A stretch of 64,000 nt of DNA from Paraburkholderia caffeinilytica (lineage in GTDB: Bacteria > Pseudomonadota > Gammaproteobacteria > Burkholderiales > Burkholderiaceae). A program made the position numbers and the translations under genes. Where the stretch lies: assembly GCF_003368325.1 (NCBI RefSeq), contig NZ_CP031467.1, positions 3,720,001-3,784,000 of the forward strand, written 5' to 3'. The notes beneath the pieces were generated by a model. That model saw only the letters and a list, made by a program, of their open reading frames with translations. It was not told the DNA's origin and searched no databases. Of the stretch, positions 1-8,983 are shown one piece after another. Position 1 is the first letter of the stretch, and every line of letters begins with the position of its first letter.

Positions 1-2274
1 CGCCAGGCGGTTCAGAATCTCGCCGAAAGCTCGGATCGCACGCGCGCATGGGTGGGCGCGGAGGTTGCGATGAGCCTGCTGCTTAGCTGGCTGATAGCCC
101 GCGTATTTCTCGGTCGTCATGTCGTGACACGGCTGCGCCGGGTTAGCCACACGCTGCGGCACGGTGACGTGGAGAGCGCGCAGACCAGCCTTCCGGTGCA
201 CGGGGACGATGAGATTGCCGACATGGCGCGGGCAGTCGAGCAGTTCCTTGAAGACCGGCGTCAGCGCCGGCAAGCCGAGGACGCGCTAAAGGAGCTCAAC
301 GCCGGACTCGAGGCACGCGTCGCGGAGCGGACGGCCGAACTCAGCAGGGCGCTTGAGGGCAGGACCGCGGAAATCGTCGAGCGCCAGCACGCCGAAGAGG
401 CCGCGCGGGCAAGCGAGCGCTTCCTGAGCAGCATCATCGAAAACATTCCGGACATGATCTTCGTCAAGGAAGCGGCGACCCTGCACTTCGTGCGCTTTAA
501 CAAGGCGGCGGAACAACTGCTCGGCTACAGGCGCGAGGAACTCATCGGCCGATCCGTCCACGAGCTGTTTCCCGCGCACGAAGCGGAGTTCTTCGCGCTG
601 AAGGATCGTGCCGTGCTGGATTCGCGGAAAATGGTCGACGTGCCGGAGGAGTCGGTCCGTACGCGCCACGGGGTGCGCTTCGTGCACACGATGAAGATCC
701 CGATCCCAGATGCGCGGGGCGAGCCGCAGTTCCTGCTCGGCATCTCCCGCGACATTACGGAGCACAAGCGTGCCGACGAGGAGCTGCGGCGCTATCGCGA
801 GCGTCTCGAAGAGATGGTCCTCGAACGAACAGCTGAACTGGCCGTCGCAAAGGAGCACGCCGATGCGGCCAACCAGGCCAAGAGCGACTTTCTCGCGCAC
901 ATGAGCCACGAGCTACGCACGCCGTTGAACGGGATTCTGGGTTATGCGCAGATCCTTGGCCGCGACAGGAGCCTCGACCAACGACAGATCGACGGGCTCC
1001 GGGTGATCCAGCGCAGCGGCGAACACCTGCTTACGCTCATCAACGACATCCTGGATATGGCCAAAATCGAGGCCGGGAAGATGGAGCTCAACCTCTCCGA
1101 CGTTCCGCTCGACCGGTTCATCTCTTTCATTGCCGAGGCGATCGGGGTGAAGGCAACGGAAAAGGGGCTGGCCTTCGCCTGCGAGATGGCCCCTGATCTG
1201 CCCGCGGGCGTGCGCGTCGACGAAAAACGGCTGCGCCAGGTTCTGCTCAATCTGCTCTCCAATGCGATTACATTTACCGAAGAAGGAAGCGTGCGTCTGA
1301 GCGTCGGTTTCCTGCCGCCAGCACGACTGCGTTTCGAGGTGCAGGACACAGGCATCGGTATTGACGAAGCACATCTGGAGGCAATCTTCAGGCCTTTCGA
1401 ACAGGTGAGCGGCGCGCGCCACCGGTTGGGAGGCACGGGGCTGGGCCTCGCCATCAGCCGGCAGCTCCTGCGTTTGATGGGCAGCGAGATTCAAGTCTTG
1501 AGCCGCCGCGGCGCCGGCAGCACCTTCTCATTCGAACTGAACGTCTCGGCGGCGGTGCCTCATGCTGCTGTCGTCGCGCCGGTGCGGACGATAGGCGGCT
1601 ATAAGGGAGCGCGCAAGACGGTCCTGGTCGTGGATGACGTGGCGGAAAACCGCGCCGTGGCGGTCGATATGCTGAGCCAGTTCGGATTTGCCATGGCGGA
1701 GGCGGGCAACGGAGTGGAAGCGCTCGAGAAAGTCGAATCCCTGCGGCCGGCGCTCGTCCTGATGGACGTTGTCATGCCGGGCATGGACGGGCTCGAAGCC
1801 ACACGCCGCCTGCGCGAGATGCCAGAGTTCCGGGATCTGCCCGTCGTCGCAGTCTCCGCCGGCGCCTCGGGGGCCGCTGCTGCCCAAAGCCTGGCAGCCG
1901 GTGCGAATGCCTTCCTGTCCAAACCGATCGACTTCGATGAGCTGCTATCAAAGGTCGCGGCTCTCCTGAATATCGAATGGAGCGACGAGGCTTCCAGGGC
2001 GGAAGTCGCAGGGCCAGGTGAGTCGGCAGCGCCTGCTGCCGATTCTTCCATCGGGACTTTGATCGCGCCGCCGCCTGAGGAAATCGAAGCGCTGCATCGT
2101 CTGGCGCGACTCGGTGACATGCAGGCCATCGCCCAGCACGCCACCCGCCTGCCCGAACTCGACGAGCGCTTCCGTCCGTTCGCCGATTATCTTTGCCGGC
2201 TTGCAAAGGATTACCGGTCCAAGGCAATCCTCAGCTTTGTCGAGCGATATCTGGAAAAGAGGCAAGTCCCATGA
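1..2274 (+). CDS. Hybrid sensor histidine kinase (HAMP-PAS-HisKA-HATPase-REC), 5' end outside window
   Basis: The frame is open from base 1, so the sensor N-terminus lies upstream; the first in-window GTG (52) sits just before a transmembrane helix and is unlikely to be the true start. Numbering from that GTG, a helix (about 5-22) leads into a HAMP region with coiled coil, then a PAS domain (about 125-240), HisKA with [15 protein letters not shown] (His near 287), HATPase with DTGIGID and [10 protein letters not shown], and a receiver domain with VLVVDD and phospho-acceptor Asp near 572 in [11 protein letters not shown]. The last 90 residues are helical and not a clear Hpt. By family it should autophosphorylate in response to an unknown periplasmic or membrane signal and relay phosphate to its own receiver. 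The stop is part of an ATGA, but no response regulator follows. Confidence 0.93.
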   Translation, partial: RQAVQNLAESSDRTRAWVGAEVAMSLLLSWLIARVFLGRHVVTRLRRVSHTLRHGDVESAQTSLPVHGDDEIADMARAVEQFLEDRRQRRQAEDALKELNAGLEARVAERTAELSRALEGRTAEIVERQHAEEAARASERFLSSIIENIPDMIFVKEAATLHFVRFNKAAEQLLGYRREELIGRSVHELFPAHEAEFFALKDRAVLDSRKMVDVPEESVRTRHGVRFVHTMKIPIPDARGEPQFLLGISRDITEHKRADEELRRYRERLEEMVLERTAELAVAKEHADAANQAKSDFLAHMSHELRTPLNGILGYAQILGRDRSLDQRQIDGLRVIQRSGEHLLTLINDILDMAKIEAGKMELNLSDVPLDRFISFIAEAIGVKATEKGLAFACEMAPDLPAGVRVDEKRLRQVLLNLLSNAITFTEEGSVRLSVGFLPPARLRFEVQDTGIGIDEAHLEAIFRPFEQVSGARHRLGGTGLGLAISRQLLRLMGSEIQVLSRRGAGSTFSFELNVSAAVPHAAVVAPVRTIGGYKGARKTVLVVDDVAENRAVAVDMLSQFGFAMAEAGNGVEALEKVESLRPALVLMDVVMPGMDGLEATRRLREMPEFRDLPVVAVSAGASGAAAAQSLAAGANAFLSKPIDFDELLSKVAALLNIEWSDEASRAEVAGPGESAAPAADSSIGTLIAPPPEEIEALHRLARLGDMQAIAQHATRLPELDERFRPFADYLCRLAKDYRSKAILSFVERYLEKRQVP

Positions 2275-2396
2275 CTGCCGCGTCAAGGACGGTTCGGCTC
2301 CGTTCCTTGCGTTTGAAGACCAGCCTATGGTTCGTGGACGTACAGCGGCTTCGCAAGGGCTCGTCCTCGCCTTTCAGATTGCGCGCTTGCAAGCCG
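2275..2396. other. Intergenic gap after kinase with vestigial downstream start
   Basis: An ATG at 2271 overlaps the kinase stop (ATGA), the usual coupling to a partner gene. Its frame runs only to 2519 with no recognisable domain and collides with the oppositely oriented binding-protein gene. I see no terminator hairpin here. Confidence 0.4.
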
Positions 2397-3110
2397 TCAA
2401 CCTTGTACGGGCTCCATTCCGTGATTCACCTTGTCCGCATCGTTAGCGGGAGAAGACAGGAATTCGAGAAACGCCATGGCCGCTTCTCGCCTGGTCGTCG
2501 TGTTGCAGATGGCGGCTGAAAAAACAGTAACCGCCTGAATGGAGGCGGGAAGCATCCCGATCACGTCGATGCCGGGTTGGTGGATGAGCTCACTGAGCTG
2601 TTGAAAGCCGATTTCGACTTTGCCCTCGGCTATCAGACTGCCAACCGGTACGCCGGGCGAGGCTTCGACGATGCGCGGCCCGTTCTGGTCTCCGGCAACG
2701 CCCCACCGTCCAAGCAGGCCGATGACATGAGTCCCGCTGGGGCCGGTCGAATAGCCGACGCTGCGTGCGCGTAGAACCGCGTCGCGTACCGCATCCTCCG
2801 AGCTGATGTCACGGTGCGGCTCGCCAGACCTGACCGCGACTGCTATGCGCGAGCGGGCGACATCCGTGCGGGTTTCAGCGATGACATGGCCACCGTCGAT
2901 CAGCTTCCCGATGGCGTCTGACGCGAGAATGACGATATCGAAGTGCTCGCCATTCCTGACGCGGCGAGCCGCTTCGACGCCGCCAACTGACAGAACAGAA
3001 AGTGTCTGCCCCGATTCCCGCTGATAGGCGTCGGCAAGCTGCGTCAACACATGGCGTGTGGCCATGGATGAGACGATGGTTAGCGGCACGCTCTGGCTTT
3101 CTGACGACAT
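2397..3110 (-). CDS. ModA-like substrate-binding-domain protein of gallate operon
   Basis: 237 aa resembling the molybdate/solute-binding fold (SBP_bac_11): it starts LTIVSSMATRHVLTQLADAY, then has a ligand-loop-like FDIVILASDAIGKL, SVGYSTGPSGTH, and EIGFQQLSEL near the end. It lacks a signal peptide or lipobox, so as read it is cytoplasmic, unlike true ModA, and no ABC permease or ATPase is nearby. It follows ligK by 11 bases at the end of the gallate operon. Such ModA-like proteins recur next to protocatechuate/gallate ring-cleavage genes in proteobacteria; the role is unproven, with ligand sensing of a ring-cleavage acid one possibility. Confidence 0.75.
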   Translation of the reverse strand: MSSESQSVPLTIVSSMATRHVLTQLADAYQRESGQTLSVLSVGGVEAARRVRNGEHFDIVILASDAIGKLIDGGHVIAETRTDVARSRIAVAVRSGEPHRDISSEDAVRDAVLRARSVGYSTGPSGTHVIGLLGRWGVAGDQNGPRIVEASPGVPVGSLIAEGKVEIGFQQLSELIHQPGIDVIGMLPASIQAVTVFSAAICNTTTRREAAMAFLEFLSSPANDADKVNHGMEPVQG

Positions 3111-3121
3111 GCTGGTCCCGG

Positions 3122-3805
3122 TTAGTCGATGTAGCGCAGGCCAGCCTGCTTCAGAGACTCCCGCATGTTGTACATGTCGAGCCCCAGCACGCCGGAGGCG
3201 AGCTTCGCGCGCTTCTCGGCCTCGTTCGCCTCGCGTGCGCCCGCTTTGTCGAGCACCGCATTGGCAGCGGCAGCCGGGACGGCCACGACACCGTCGAAGT
3301 CCGCCACGATCACGTCACCGGGGGCCACGAGCGCGCCCGCGCAGACGACCGGAATGTTGACCGAGCCTATCGTTGCCTTGATGGTTCCCTTCGCAGAAAT
3401 AGCCTTGCTCCATACCGGGAAACCCATCTCCTCCAGAACCTTCGCATCGCGCACGCCCGCGTCGATGATGAGTCCCCTCGCGCCCCGTGCCTGGAAACTC
3501 GTCGCCAGCAGGTCGCCGAAGTAGCCGTCGGTGCACTCCGCAGTGATTGCTGCAACGACGATATCGCCAGGCTGAATCTGCTCAGCGACGACATGCATCA
3601 TCCAGTTGTCGCCCGGATGCAGCAGGACCGTGACGGCCGTGCCGCATGCTTGCGCATGGGGAAAGATCGGGCGAATGTATGGTTTGAGCAGACCAGTCCG
3701 GCCCATCGCCTCATGAACCGTGGCTGAACCTAGCGCGCCGAGTTTGCTGGCGACGTCTTTGTCGGCACGTTCGATATTGCGATATACCACTCCCATCTCG
3801 TACAT
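3122..3805 (-). CDS. ligK: 4-carboxy-4-hydroxy-2-oxoadipate (CHA/HMG) aldolase, RraA-like
   Basis: 227 aa, family length. It cleaves CHA to pyruvate and oxaloacetate, the last step of the gallate and protocatechuate 4,5-cleavage pathways. Diagnostic stretches are [62 protein letters not shown] (the Arg-Asp of the active site and divalent-metal site) and the C-terminal [16 protein letters not shown] chose ATG at 3805, preceded by AAGGGA, over a TTG two codons upstream; it lies two bases after the hydratase stop, so the genes are translationally close-coupled. A cytoplasmic metal-dependent enzyme. Confidence 0.93.
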   Translation of the reverse strand: MYEMGVVYRNIERADKDVASKLGALGSATVHEAMGRTGLLKPYIRPIFPHAQACGTAVTVLLHPGDNWMMHVVAEQIQPGDIVVAAITAECTDGYFGDLLATSFQARGARGLIIDAGVRDAKVLEEMGFPVWSKAISAKGTIKATIGSVNIPVVCAGALVAPGDVIVADFDGVVAVPAAAANAVLDKAGAREANEAEKRAKLASGVLGLDMYNMRESLKQAGLRYID

Positions 3806-3807
3806 GA

Positions 3808-4833
3808 TCAAACTCCCTTCGCCTTGAGTGCCGCGTCCAAACGCGGATAAACGCGTCGTGCGTTGCCTTCGAAAATTTTGTGCCGGGCTTCCGCGTCGAT
3901 ATTCGCGGCTTCCAGATAGCGCCTCGTATCGTCGAAATAGTGGCCTGTTTCAGGGTCGATCCCACGAACCGCGCCGATCATCTCGCTGGCGAAGAGGACA
4001 TTGTCGACCGGTATGACACGGGTCAGGAGATCGATGCCCGGTTGGTGATAGACGCACGTATCGAAGAAGACGTTGTTCAGCAGATGGTCTTTGAGCAAAG
4101 GCTTCTTCAGTTCCTGGGCAAGCCCGCGGAAACGTCCCCAGTGATAGGGAGCAGCGCCGCCGCCATGGGGAATGACAAAACGCAGAGTCGGAAAGTCGAC
4201 GAACAGATCCGAAGTCAGGCACTGCATGAACGCGGTCGTGTCGGCGTTCAGATAGTGCGCGCCGGTCGTGTGAAAGCACGCGTTGCAACTCGTGCTCACG
4301 TGAATCATCGCGGGAATATCGTATTCGACCATCTTCTCGTAGATCGGATACCAATATTTGTCGGACAAGGGCGGGCTCGTCCAATGACCGCCGGAAGGAT
4401 CGGGATTCAGGTTGATGGCGACATTCCCATACTGCTCGACGCACTTCACGAGTTCGGGAATGCAGGTCTTGATGTCGACGCCCGGGCTTTGCGGCAACAT
4501 CGCTGCCGGCGTGAAATGGTCAGGAAAAAGCTGGCTGACGCGAAAGCACAATTCGTTGCAGATTGCCGCCCACGTGTTCGAAATGTCGAAGTCGCCGATG
4601 TGGTGCGCCATAAAGCTGGCGCGTGGGCTGAAGATGGTCAGATCCAGTCCACGCTCTCGCATGAGCCGGAGCTGATTGCTTTCGATGGAGTCGCGCAACT
4701 CGTCGTCGCTGATCCGTAATTCGGATGGACTCGGCATCTCTGACGGGTTATTGATGGCTGCGATCTGGCGGTTCCGCCACGTCTCCAATGCTTTCGGTGC
4801 GGTGGTGTAGTGGCCGTGAATGTCGATAATCAT
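3808..4833 (-). CDS. ligJ: 4-oxalomesaconate hydratase (amidohydrolase family)
   Basis: 341 aa, matching the length of LigJ-type hydratases. It hydrates 4-oxalomesaconate to 4-carboxy-4-hydroxy-2-oxoadipate. The N-terminus [17 protein letters not shown] carries the HxH metal motif (His6, His8) of the amidohydrolase TIM barrel; [32 protein letters not shown] and [16 protein letters not shown] segments follow. The reading frame extends 12 codons further upstream, but ATG 4833 gives the family N-terminus. It is the middle enzyme of the gallate operon and of the LigJ class rather than the PIG-L-like GalB of pseudomonads. No tautomerase (GalD/LigU type) is in the operon. Confidence 0.93.
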   Translation of the reverse strand: MIIDIHGHYTTAPKALETWRNRQIAAINNPSEMPSPSELRISDDELRDSIESNQLRLMRERGLDLTIFSPRASFMAHHIGDFDISNTWAAICNELCFRVSQLFPDHFTPAAMLPQSPGVDIKTCIPELVKCVEQYGNVAINLNPDPSGGHWTSPPLSDKYWYPIYEKMVEYDIPAMIHVSTSCNACFHTTGAHYLNADTTAFMQCLTSDLFVDFPTLRFVIPHGGGAAPYHWGRFRGLAQELKKPLLKDHLLNNVFFDTCVYHQPGIDLLTRVIPVDNVLFASEMIGAVRGIDPETGHYFDDTRRYLEAANIDAEARHKIFEGNARRVYPRLDAALKAKGV

Positions 4834-4922
4834 CGTTATGTCTCTGGCGATGTTGGGCTGCGCAGGCAACCGCGGTGGTTGGTTCGTCGTTGTCGGGGTG
4901 GCTTATGGCGACTTTGGTTGGC

Positions 4923-6224
4923 TTATGGTTTCGTCGGAGCCGACTTGTCCCACGAGACGTTCTGACCGCTTTTCCCGGCCACGGAGTAGAGCGCGCCAGG
5001 CGCGTTACGCGTCTTCTGGAAATCTTCGAGTGTTTCGCCGCGCATTGCGGCGTAGATGTGCAGGTTCGACACGCCCGTCACCGCACCGAGCTTTTCGAGC
5101 ATGAAGAAGATAACGCCGTAGTGGAGCAGCCCACGCCAGTCACGCCGGCGAATCAGGTCTCGCTCCTGCTGCGACAGTCCCGCTGCCTCGAAGCTCGCCT
5201 CTTCGTCGAGCTTGAACGCTTCGCGATGAGCGGGTTCGACCATGCGATGCAAGTAGTCGTTGATCCGATAGGCACGCACCGCCGTCTCGATCGAAAACGG
5301 GTAGGTGCCGGTGAGCTTGTCGACACCGGCCAGTTCGGTCTCCATCTTCTGACGATGGCGCTCGACGGTCGCCGGTCCGGACTCACTGTCCTCGCCTTCG
5401 TAGATGGCCGTTGCGATGCCGGCCATGGACGGCAGGTAATAGCTGCGATGCTTGCACACGACATTCGACGACAGCGCCCCACGCATGGTGAGCCACATAA
5501 TCACTTCGGCACCTTCGTAGCCACCCAGTTCGGCATATTCGGCGAGGGTCATGTTCGCCAGTTGCTCGGGGTCGCGCTCGAACAGATCGAGGAAACGCTG
5601 ATCCCATTCGGTGTTATTGAACCCGGAGCGCTCGCCGTGCACCTGATGCGACAGACCGCCTGTCGCCAGAATCGCGACCTTGATATCTTCAGGATAGCTT
5701 TCGATTGCCCGACGCAATGCTTGCCCAAGCTTGTAGAAGCGCCGCGCGCTTGGCACCGGCAACTGCAGAACACCCATCTGAAGCGGCACAAGTTTGATCG
5801 GCCATTCAGGCTTGTGAGGGCAGAGCATCGAAAGTGGCGAGAAGCAGCCATGATCGAGCGGCTTGTTCTGGAAGAACGACATGTCGAATTCGTCTGTCAT
5901 CAGCGACTTGCCGATGTGCGCGGCGAACTCGGGATGTCCCTGAACAGCGGGGAGGTCGCGCGCGCCGCCGCCTTCGTCCGCGACGTGCCACTGCTCCCCG
6001 ACGCCGAGTGCGAAAGCCGAGTAGTGGTCGAAAAAGAACGACGTGACGTGGTCGTTGTAGATCGCCAGAACGACATCCGGACGCTTCTCTGCCAGCCAGT
6101 CAGCCAGCGGCGCGAAGTTTTCGAAGATCGGCGCCCACACGGGGTCGTCACGCTTGTTCTTGTCGAACGCGAAACCGATTGTCGGGGTATGCGAAGCGGC
6201 TAGGCCGCCGATGATTTTTGCCAT
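4923..6224 (-). CDS. galA: Gallate dioxygenase (fused LigB/LigA-type extradiol dioxygenase)
   Basis: 433 aa, close to the 420-424 aa GalA/DesB enzymes. It opens gallate with O2 to 4-oxalomesaconate. The N-terminal 280 residues are the class III LigB fold with metal ligands His12 (AASHTPT) and His59 (YNDHV) and a glutamate near 240 (GGYEGAE), plus catalytic His193 (GGLSHQVHGE). The C-terminal 120 residues are the LigA-like domain (LIRRRDWRGLLHYGVIFFMLEKLGA), the fusion that distinguishes gallate from protocatechuate dioxygenase. ATG 6224 gives the conserved MAKIIGGLA start; the frame extends 35 codons further without homology. First gene of the leftward gallate operon, 89 bases upstream of ligJ. 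Confidence 0.95.
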   Translation of the reverse strand: MAKIIGGLAASHTPTIGFAFDKNKRDDPVWAPIFENFAPLADWLAEKRPDVVLAIYNDHVTSFFFDHYSAFALGVGEQWHVADEGGGARDLPAVQGHPEFAAHIGKSLMTDEFDMSFFQNKPLDHGCFSPLSMLCPHKPEWPIKLVPLQMGVLQLPVPSARRFYKLGQALRRAIESYPEDIKVAILATGGLSHQVHGERSGFNNTEWDQRFLDLFERDPEQLANMTLAEYAELGGYEGAEVIMWLTMRGALSSNVVCKHRSYYLPSMAGIATAIYEGEDSESGPATVERHRQKMETELAGVDKLTGTYPFSIETAVRAYRINDYLHRMVEPAHREAFKLDEEASFEAAGLSQQERDLIRRRDWRGLLHYGVIFFMLEKLGAVTGVSNLHIYAAMRGETLEDFQKTRNAPGALYSVAGKSGQNVSWDKSAPTKP

Positions 6225-6300
6225 TGCAAGAAGTCCTATGACCTGCGTTTCGACGCTGGACGTGGCGTCAGCGCTGCGCGTTTGTCGTTGAATAAGCGCA

Positions 6301-6329
6301 TGAGATATCAGGCCGTACACGCGTGTCAA
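6301..6329 (-). promoter_or_regulatory. Candidate promoter of gallate operon with palindrome
   Basis: On the minus strand TTGACA (6329-6324) is followed after 16 bases by TATCTC (6307-6302), about 75 bases before the galA start. A perfect palindrome ACACGCGTGT (6317-6326) overlaps the -35 box and could be an operator. The -10 match is weak. Confidence 0.4.
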
Positions 6330-6532
6330 TTGGGCACTTTCATCCGCTCACTCGGGTGTTTAAGCCCTCAGCTAACTATTTTCCCGGTTGTGAAAGCGAT
6401 TCGGCCTGGCGAAAGCGGGCTCGTCCGATAAATAGATTAGATGGCTTTGCTAGCCGAAAGCAACGCTATGGGAGGGTTGTCCCACTTGTGTAAATTGTTC
6501 GAAAATATGATGTTAATGGCAAATGTTAAGCA

Positions 6533-6559
6533 CAAATCGTTCATTTTATGAATGATTTG
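6533..6559. promoter_or_regulatory. 12-bp inverted repeat between gallate operon and transporter remnant
   Basis: CAAATCGTTCAT and ATGAATGATTTG flank a TTT spacer, with 11 of 12 complementary positions as DNA (the odd pair is G-T). It lies midway between the divergent galA gene and the decayed transporter start, where a regulator of both would bind. The remainder of 6225-6651 shows no coding potential. Confidence 0.55.
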
Positions 6560-6621
6560 CGAAGGCAAAGCATATAACCCGGTCCCATGGTCTTCTTGCC
6601 CCATTCCCTATTCACTGGCAG

Positions 6622-6852
6622 TTGAATTGCGACGCGGGCGAGGATTGCAAGATGTCGCGATTCCAGACCGCGGTTGCCATCATTTGCATTGCGGTACCGG
6701 TGCTGGATGGATTTGATTCCGGAATGATTGCGTGCGTAGCGCCCGCGCTTGCATCCGAACCGCACCTGCTGTCCGCACAAATGGGGCCGCTCTTTGCTGC
6801 GGGTCTGGCGGGCTCGCGGTCTGGACCCATTGCCGCGAGTTTGTCGACATGA
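6622..6852 (+). pseudogene. 5' remnant of aromatic-acid MFS transporter (AAHS type)
   Basis: The peptide MSRFQTAVAIICIAVPVLDGFDSG, then MIACVAPALASEPHLLSAQMGPLFAAGLAG, matches the first two transmembrane segments and the LDGFD motif of aromatic acid:H+ symporters (PcaK/GalT class). The similarity fades after GLAG, with a probable frameshift (GSRSGPIAAS) and a TGA at 6850-6852. A normal member has about 450 residues. ATG 6652 is the most transporter-like start; TTG 6622 is possible. Its position divergent from the gallate operon fits a former gallate permease. The beta-galactosidase gene now follows directly. Confidence 0.7.
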
Positions 6853-6973
6853 CGGCGAACGGAGGCTACGATTGTTTCTGTCGCGAATGGACCGACGCGG
6901 GCGGTTCGTGTTCCGTCGTCGTCCACGCATTCCGTTGTGCCGCGTCTCGATCGCATCTTGGGAAATGCAATCA

Positions 6974-8938
6974 ATGGACACAAGAGAATTCTCAGCATTC
7001 ACCGCGCTCTTGCCAGCCGGGTCGACAGCCGATATTTGCAATGACCCGAACAGCAGCCTGACCGAAGCTTTCGAGGTCGACATCCCAGGACCAACAGTCA
7101 GGAACGGACATGCTTTTTCTTTCGCTCAGGATGGCGAAAGCTTTCTGCTCGACGGCGAGCCTTTCCAGATCCGCAGCGGGGAGATGCATCCCGCCCGCAT
7201 CCCCGCTGAATACTGGCAGCATCGTATCCTGATGGCCAAGGCGATGGGGATGAACTGCATCGCTCTCTATGTCATGTGGAATTACCACGAAACGAGTCCA
7301 GGTGTTTTCGATTTCCGCACAGGGAATCGCGACATCGAAGCATTCATCCGACTGTGCCAGCAGGAGGGGATGTGGGTGTTGCTGCGACCGGGTCCCTACA
7401 TCTGCGGCGAATGGGATCTGGGCGGCATTCCGTCGTACCTGTTGAAGTATCCGGACATTCAACTCAGGACCGACGTCGCTAACGATCCTCGCTACATGTC
7501 GGCGGTCGCTCGCTACATCGGGGAGTTGGGCCCGCGCATCGAACCGCTGCTGGTGAGTAACGGTGGACCGATCCTGATGATTCAGATCGAGAACGAGTTC
7601 GGCTCGTACGCCAGCAACCCGGCTTACCTCGAAGAAGTACGGCAGCTCTGGCTTCATGAGGGTGTACAGGGGCCGTTCTATACGGAAGACGGCATCAGGC
7701 AGCTTGAACAGAATCGCACGAACGTCACCGGCGGCGCGATTGCGTTGAGCAATGGCGATGCAGAGCAAATCGCAGCCGTCCGGCAGGAATTTCCGGCCGT
7801 TCCGGCGATGGCCGGCGAAGTGTATCCAGGCTGGCTCACCCATTGGGGCGACGAGACTTTCAAAGGTGCCGCCGTCGATATCGCCGGCACGCTGGACGTG
7901 CTCATGCAACTGAGGTTGTCGTTCAATCTCTACGTCATTCATGGCGGCACCAGCTTCGGATTCTATGCCGGGGCAAACGTGGATGCCGATTCAGGCGAGT
8001 ATCAACCCGACATTACCAGCTACGACTACGCGGCACCCATCAGCGAGCAAGGCGTGGCGACGTCGAAGTACATGAAGTACCGCGGCGTCATCGCCCGCTA
8101 TCTTTCGACGCCGCTGCCCGATATACCCAAACCCATTCCGACGATCAGCCGCAAAGGAGACCAGGCCCTGATGCCGGAACTTTGCACGTCCATCTGGGAT
8201 AACCTGCCTGCCGCGCTTCCGGCCGCGCAAACCGTCGATCCACAGCCGTTCGAGTTTTACGGCCAGGCGTTTGGTTTCGTGCTGTATCGCAAGAAGCTGC
8301 AGAGCTATCGCAATGGCGTACTGAATATCAAGGAAGTTCACGATTACGCGACCGTTTTTGTCGGCGAGCAATACGTGGGCGGCGTGTCGAGAGCTTTCGT
8401 GCCGGAACACGACGCGCAACCGCTGAATGTCACGCACCACGCGCCGCTTGTGGTTCCGCGTGTGTCGTTGTCGCCGGACAGCGACGTATCATTGGATATC
8501 CTTGTCGAGGGCATGGGCCGCGTCAACTATGGCAACGCGATGATCGACCGTAAAGGCATTCTCGGATCGGTCACGCTGCAGGATACGGGAGGCTCGAGCG
8601 ACACGCTCACGGGCTGGGAAGTCTTCCTGTTACCGATGGACACCGCGTTTATCGCGAACCTGTGCACCGTTTGTTCGAACCCGCGCAAGGCCGGACTGTT
8701 CTTCAAGGCAATCTTGCCGCTGGATCAAATCGGCGATACCTATATCGACATGAGTGGCTGGACCAAAGGCGTGGTCTGGATCAACGGGCACAATCTGGGC
8801 CGCTACTGGAATATCGGCCCGCAAAAGCGTCTGTATTGTCCGGCACCCTGGCTGAGGCAGGGTGACAACGAGTTCATCATCTTCGATCTCCATCAGACGG
8901 AAGCGAAGCCGGTTGAGCTGGCGCGCGGGCTATCGTGA
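6974..8938 (+). CDS. Beta-galactosidase, glycoside hydrolase family 35
   Basis: 654 aa from ATG 6974, preceded by GGGAAA at suitable spacing (ATG 6965 is an alternative; the frame continues upstream through the transporter remnant without homology). GH35 TIM barrel: FLLDGEPFQIRSGEMHPARIP, WNYHE, LLRPGPYICGEWDLGGIPSYLL, acid/base Glu in IQIENEFGSY (about residue 208) and nucleophile Glu in AGEVYPGWLTHWG (about 282), then C-terminal beta domains ending VVWINGHNLGRYWNIGPQK. It should release terminal beta-galactose from glycans or plant galactosides. I see no signal peptide, so it is probably cytoplasmic and would need imported oligosaccharide. It converges on the alpha-galactosidase-like gene. 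Confidence 0.92.
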   Translation: MDTREFSAFTALLPAGSTADICNDPNSSLTEAFEVDIPGPTVRNGHAFSFAQDGESFLLDGEPFQIRSGEMHPARIPAEYWQHRILMAKAMGMNCIALYVMWNYHETSPGVFDFRTGNRDIEAFIRLCQQEGMWVLLRPGPYICGEWDLGGIPSYLLKYPDIQLRTDVANDPRYMSAVARYIGELGPRIEPLLVSNGGPILMIQIENEFGSYASNPAYLEEVRQLWLHEGVQGPFYTEDGIRQLEQNRTNVTGGAIALSNGDAEQIAAVRQEFPAVPAMAGEVYPGWLTHWGDETFKGAAVDIAGTLDVLMQLRLSFNLYVIHGGTSFGFYAGANVDADSGEYQPDITSYDYAAPISEQGVATSKYMKYRGVIARYLSTPLPDIPKPIPTISRKGDQALMPELCTSIWDNLPAALPAAQTVDPQPFEFYGQAFGFVLYRKKLQSYRNGVLNIKEVHDYATVFVGEQYVGGVSRAFVPEHDAQPLNVTHHAPLVVPRVSLSPDSDVSLDILVEGMGRVNYGNAMIDRKGILGSVTLQDTGGSSDTLTGWEVFLLPMDTAFIANLCTVCSNPRKAGLFFKAILPLDQIGDTYIDMSGWTKGVVWINGHNLGRYWNIGPQKRLYCPAPWLRQGDNEFIIFDLHQTEAKPVELARGLS

Positions 8939-8959
8939 AGAGGGCACGGGAAGCCAACT

Positions 8960-8973
8960 CGCGGAAATCCGCG
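8960..8973. terminator. Hairpin between convergent glycosidase genes
   Basis: CGCGGA and TCCGCG are separated by AA in the 45-base gap between the two convergent stop codons. GC-rich and symmetrical, so it could act on both strands. There is no T tract, and the loop must open wider than two bases. Confidence 0.4.
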
Positions 8974-8983
8974 GCCACCTCGA

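Noticed and set aside
4875..6203. Long open frame (about 440 codons) antisense to gallate dioxygenase
   Set aside because: Composition-driven shadow of a high-GC gene; the minus-strand protein has all catalytic residues and the antisense product has no recognisable domain.
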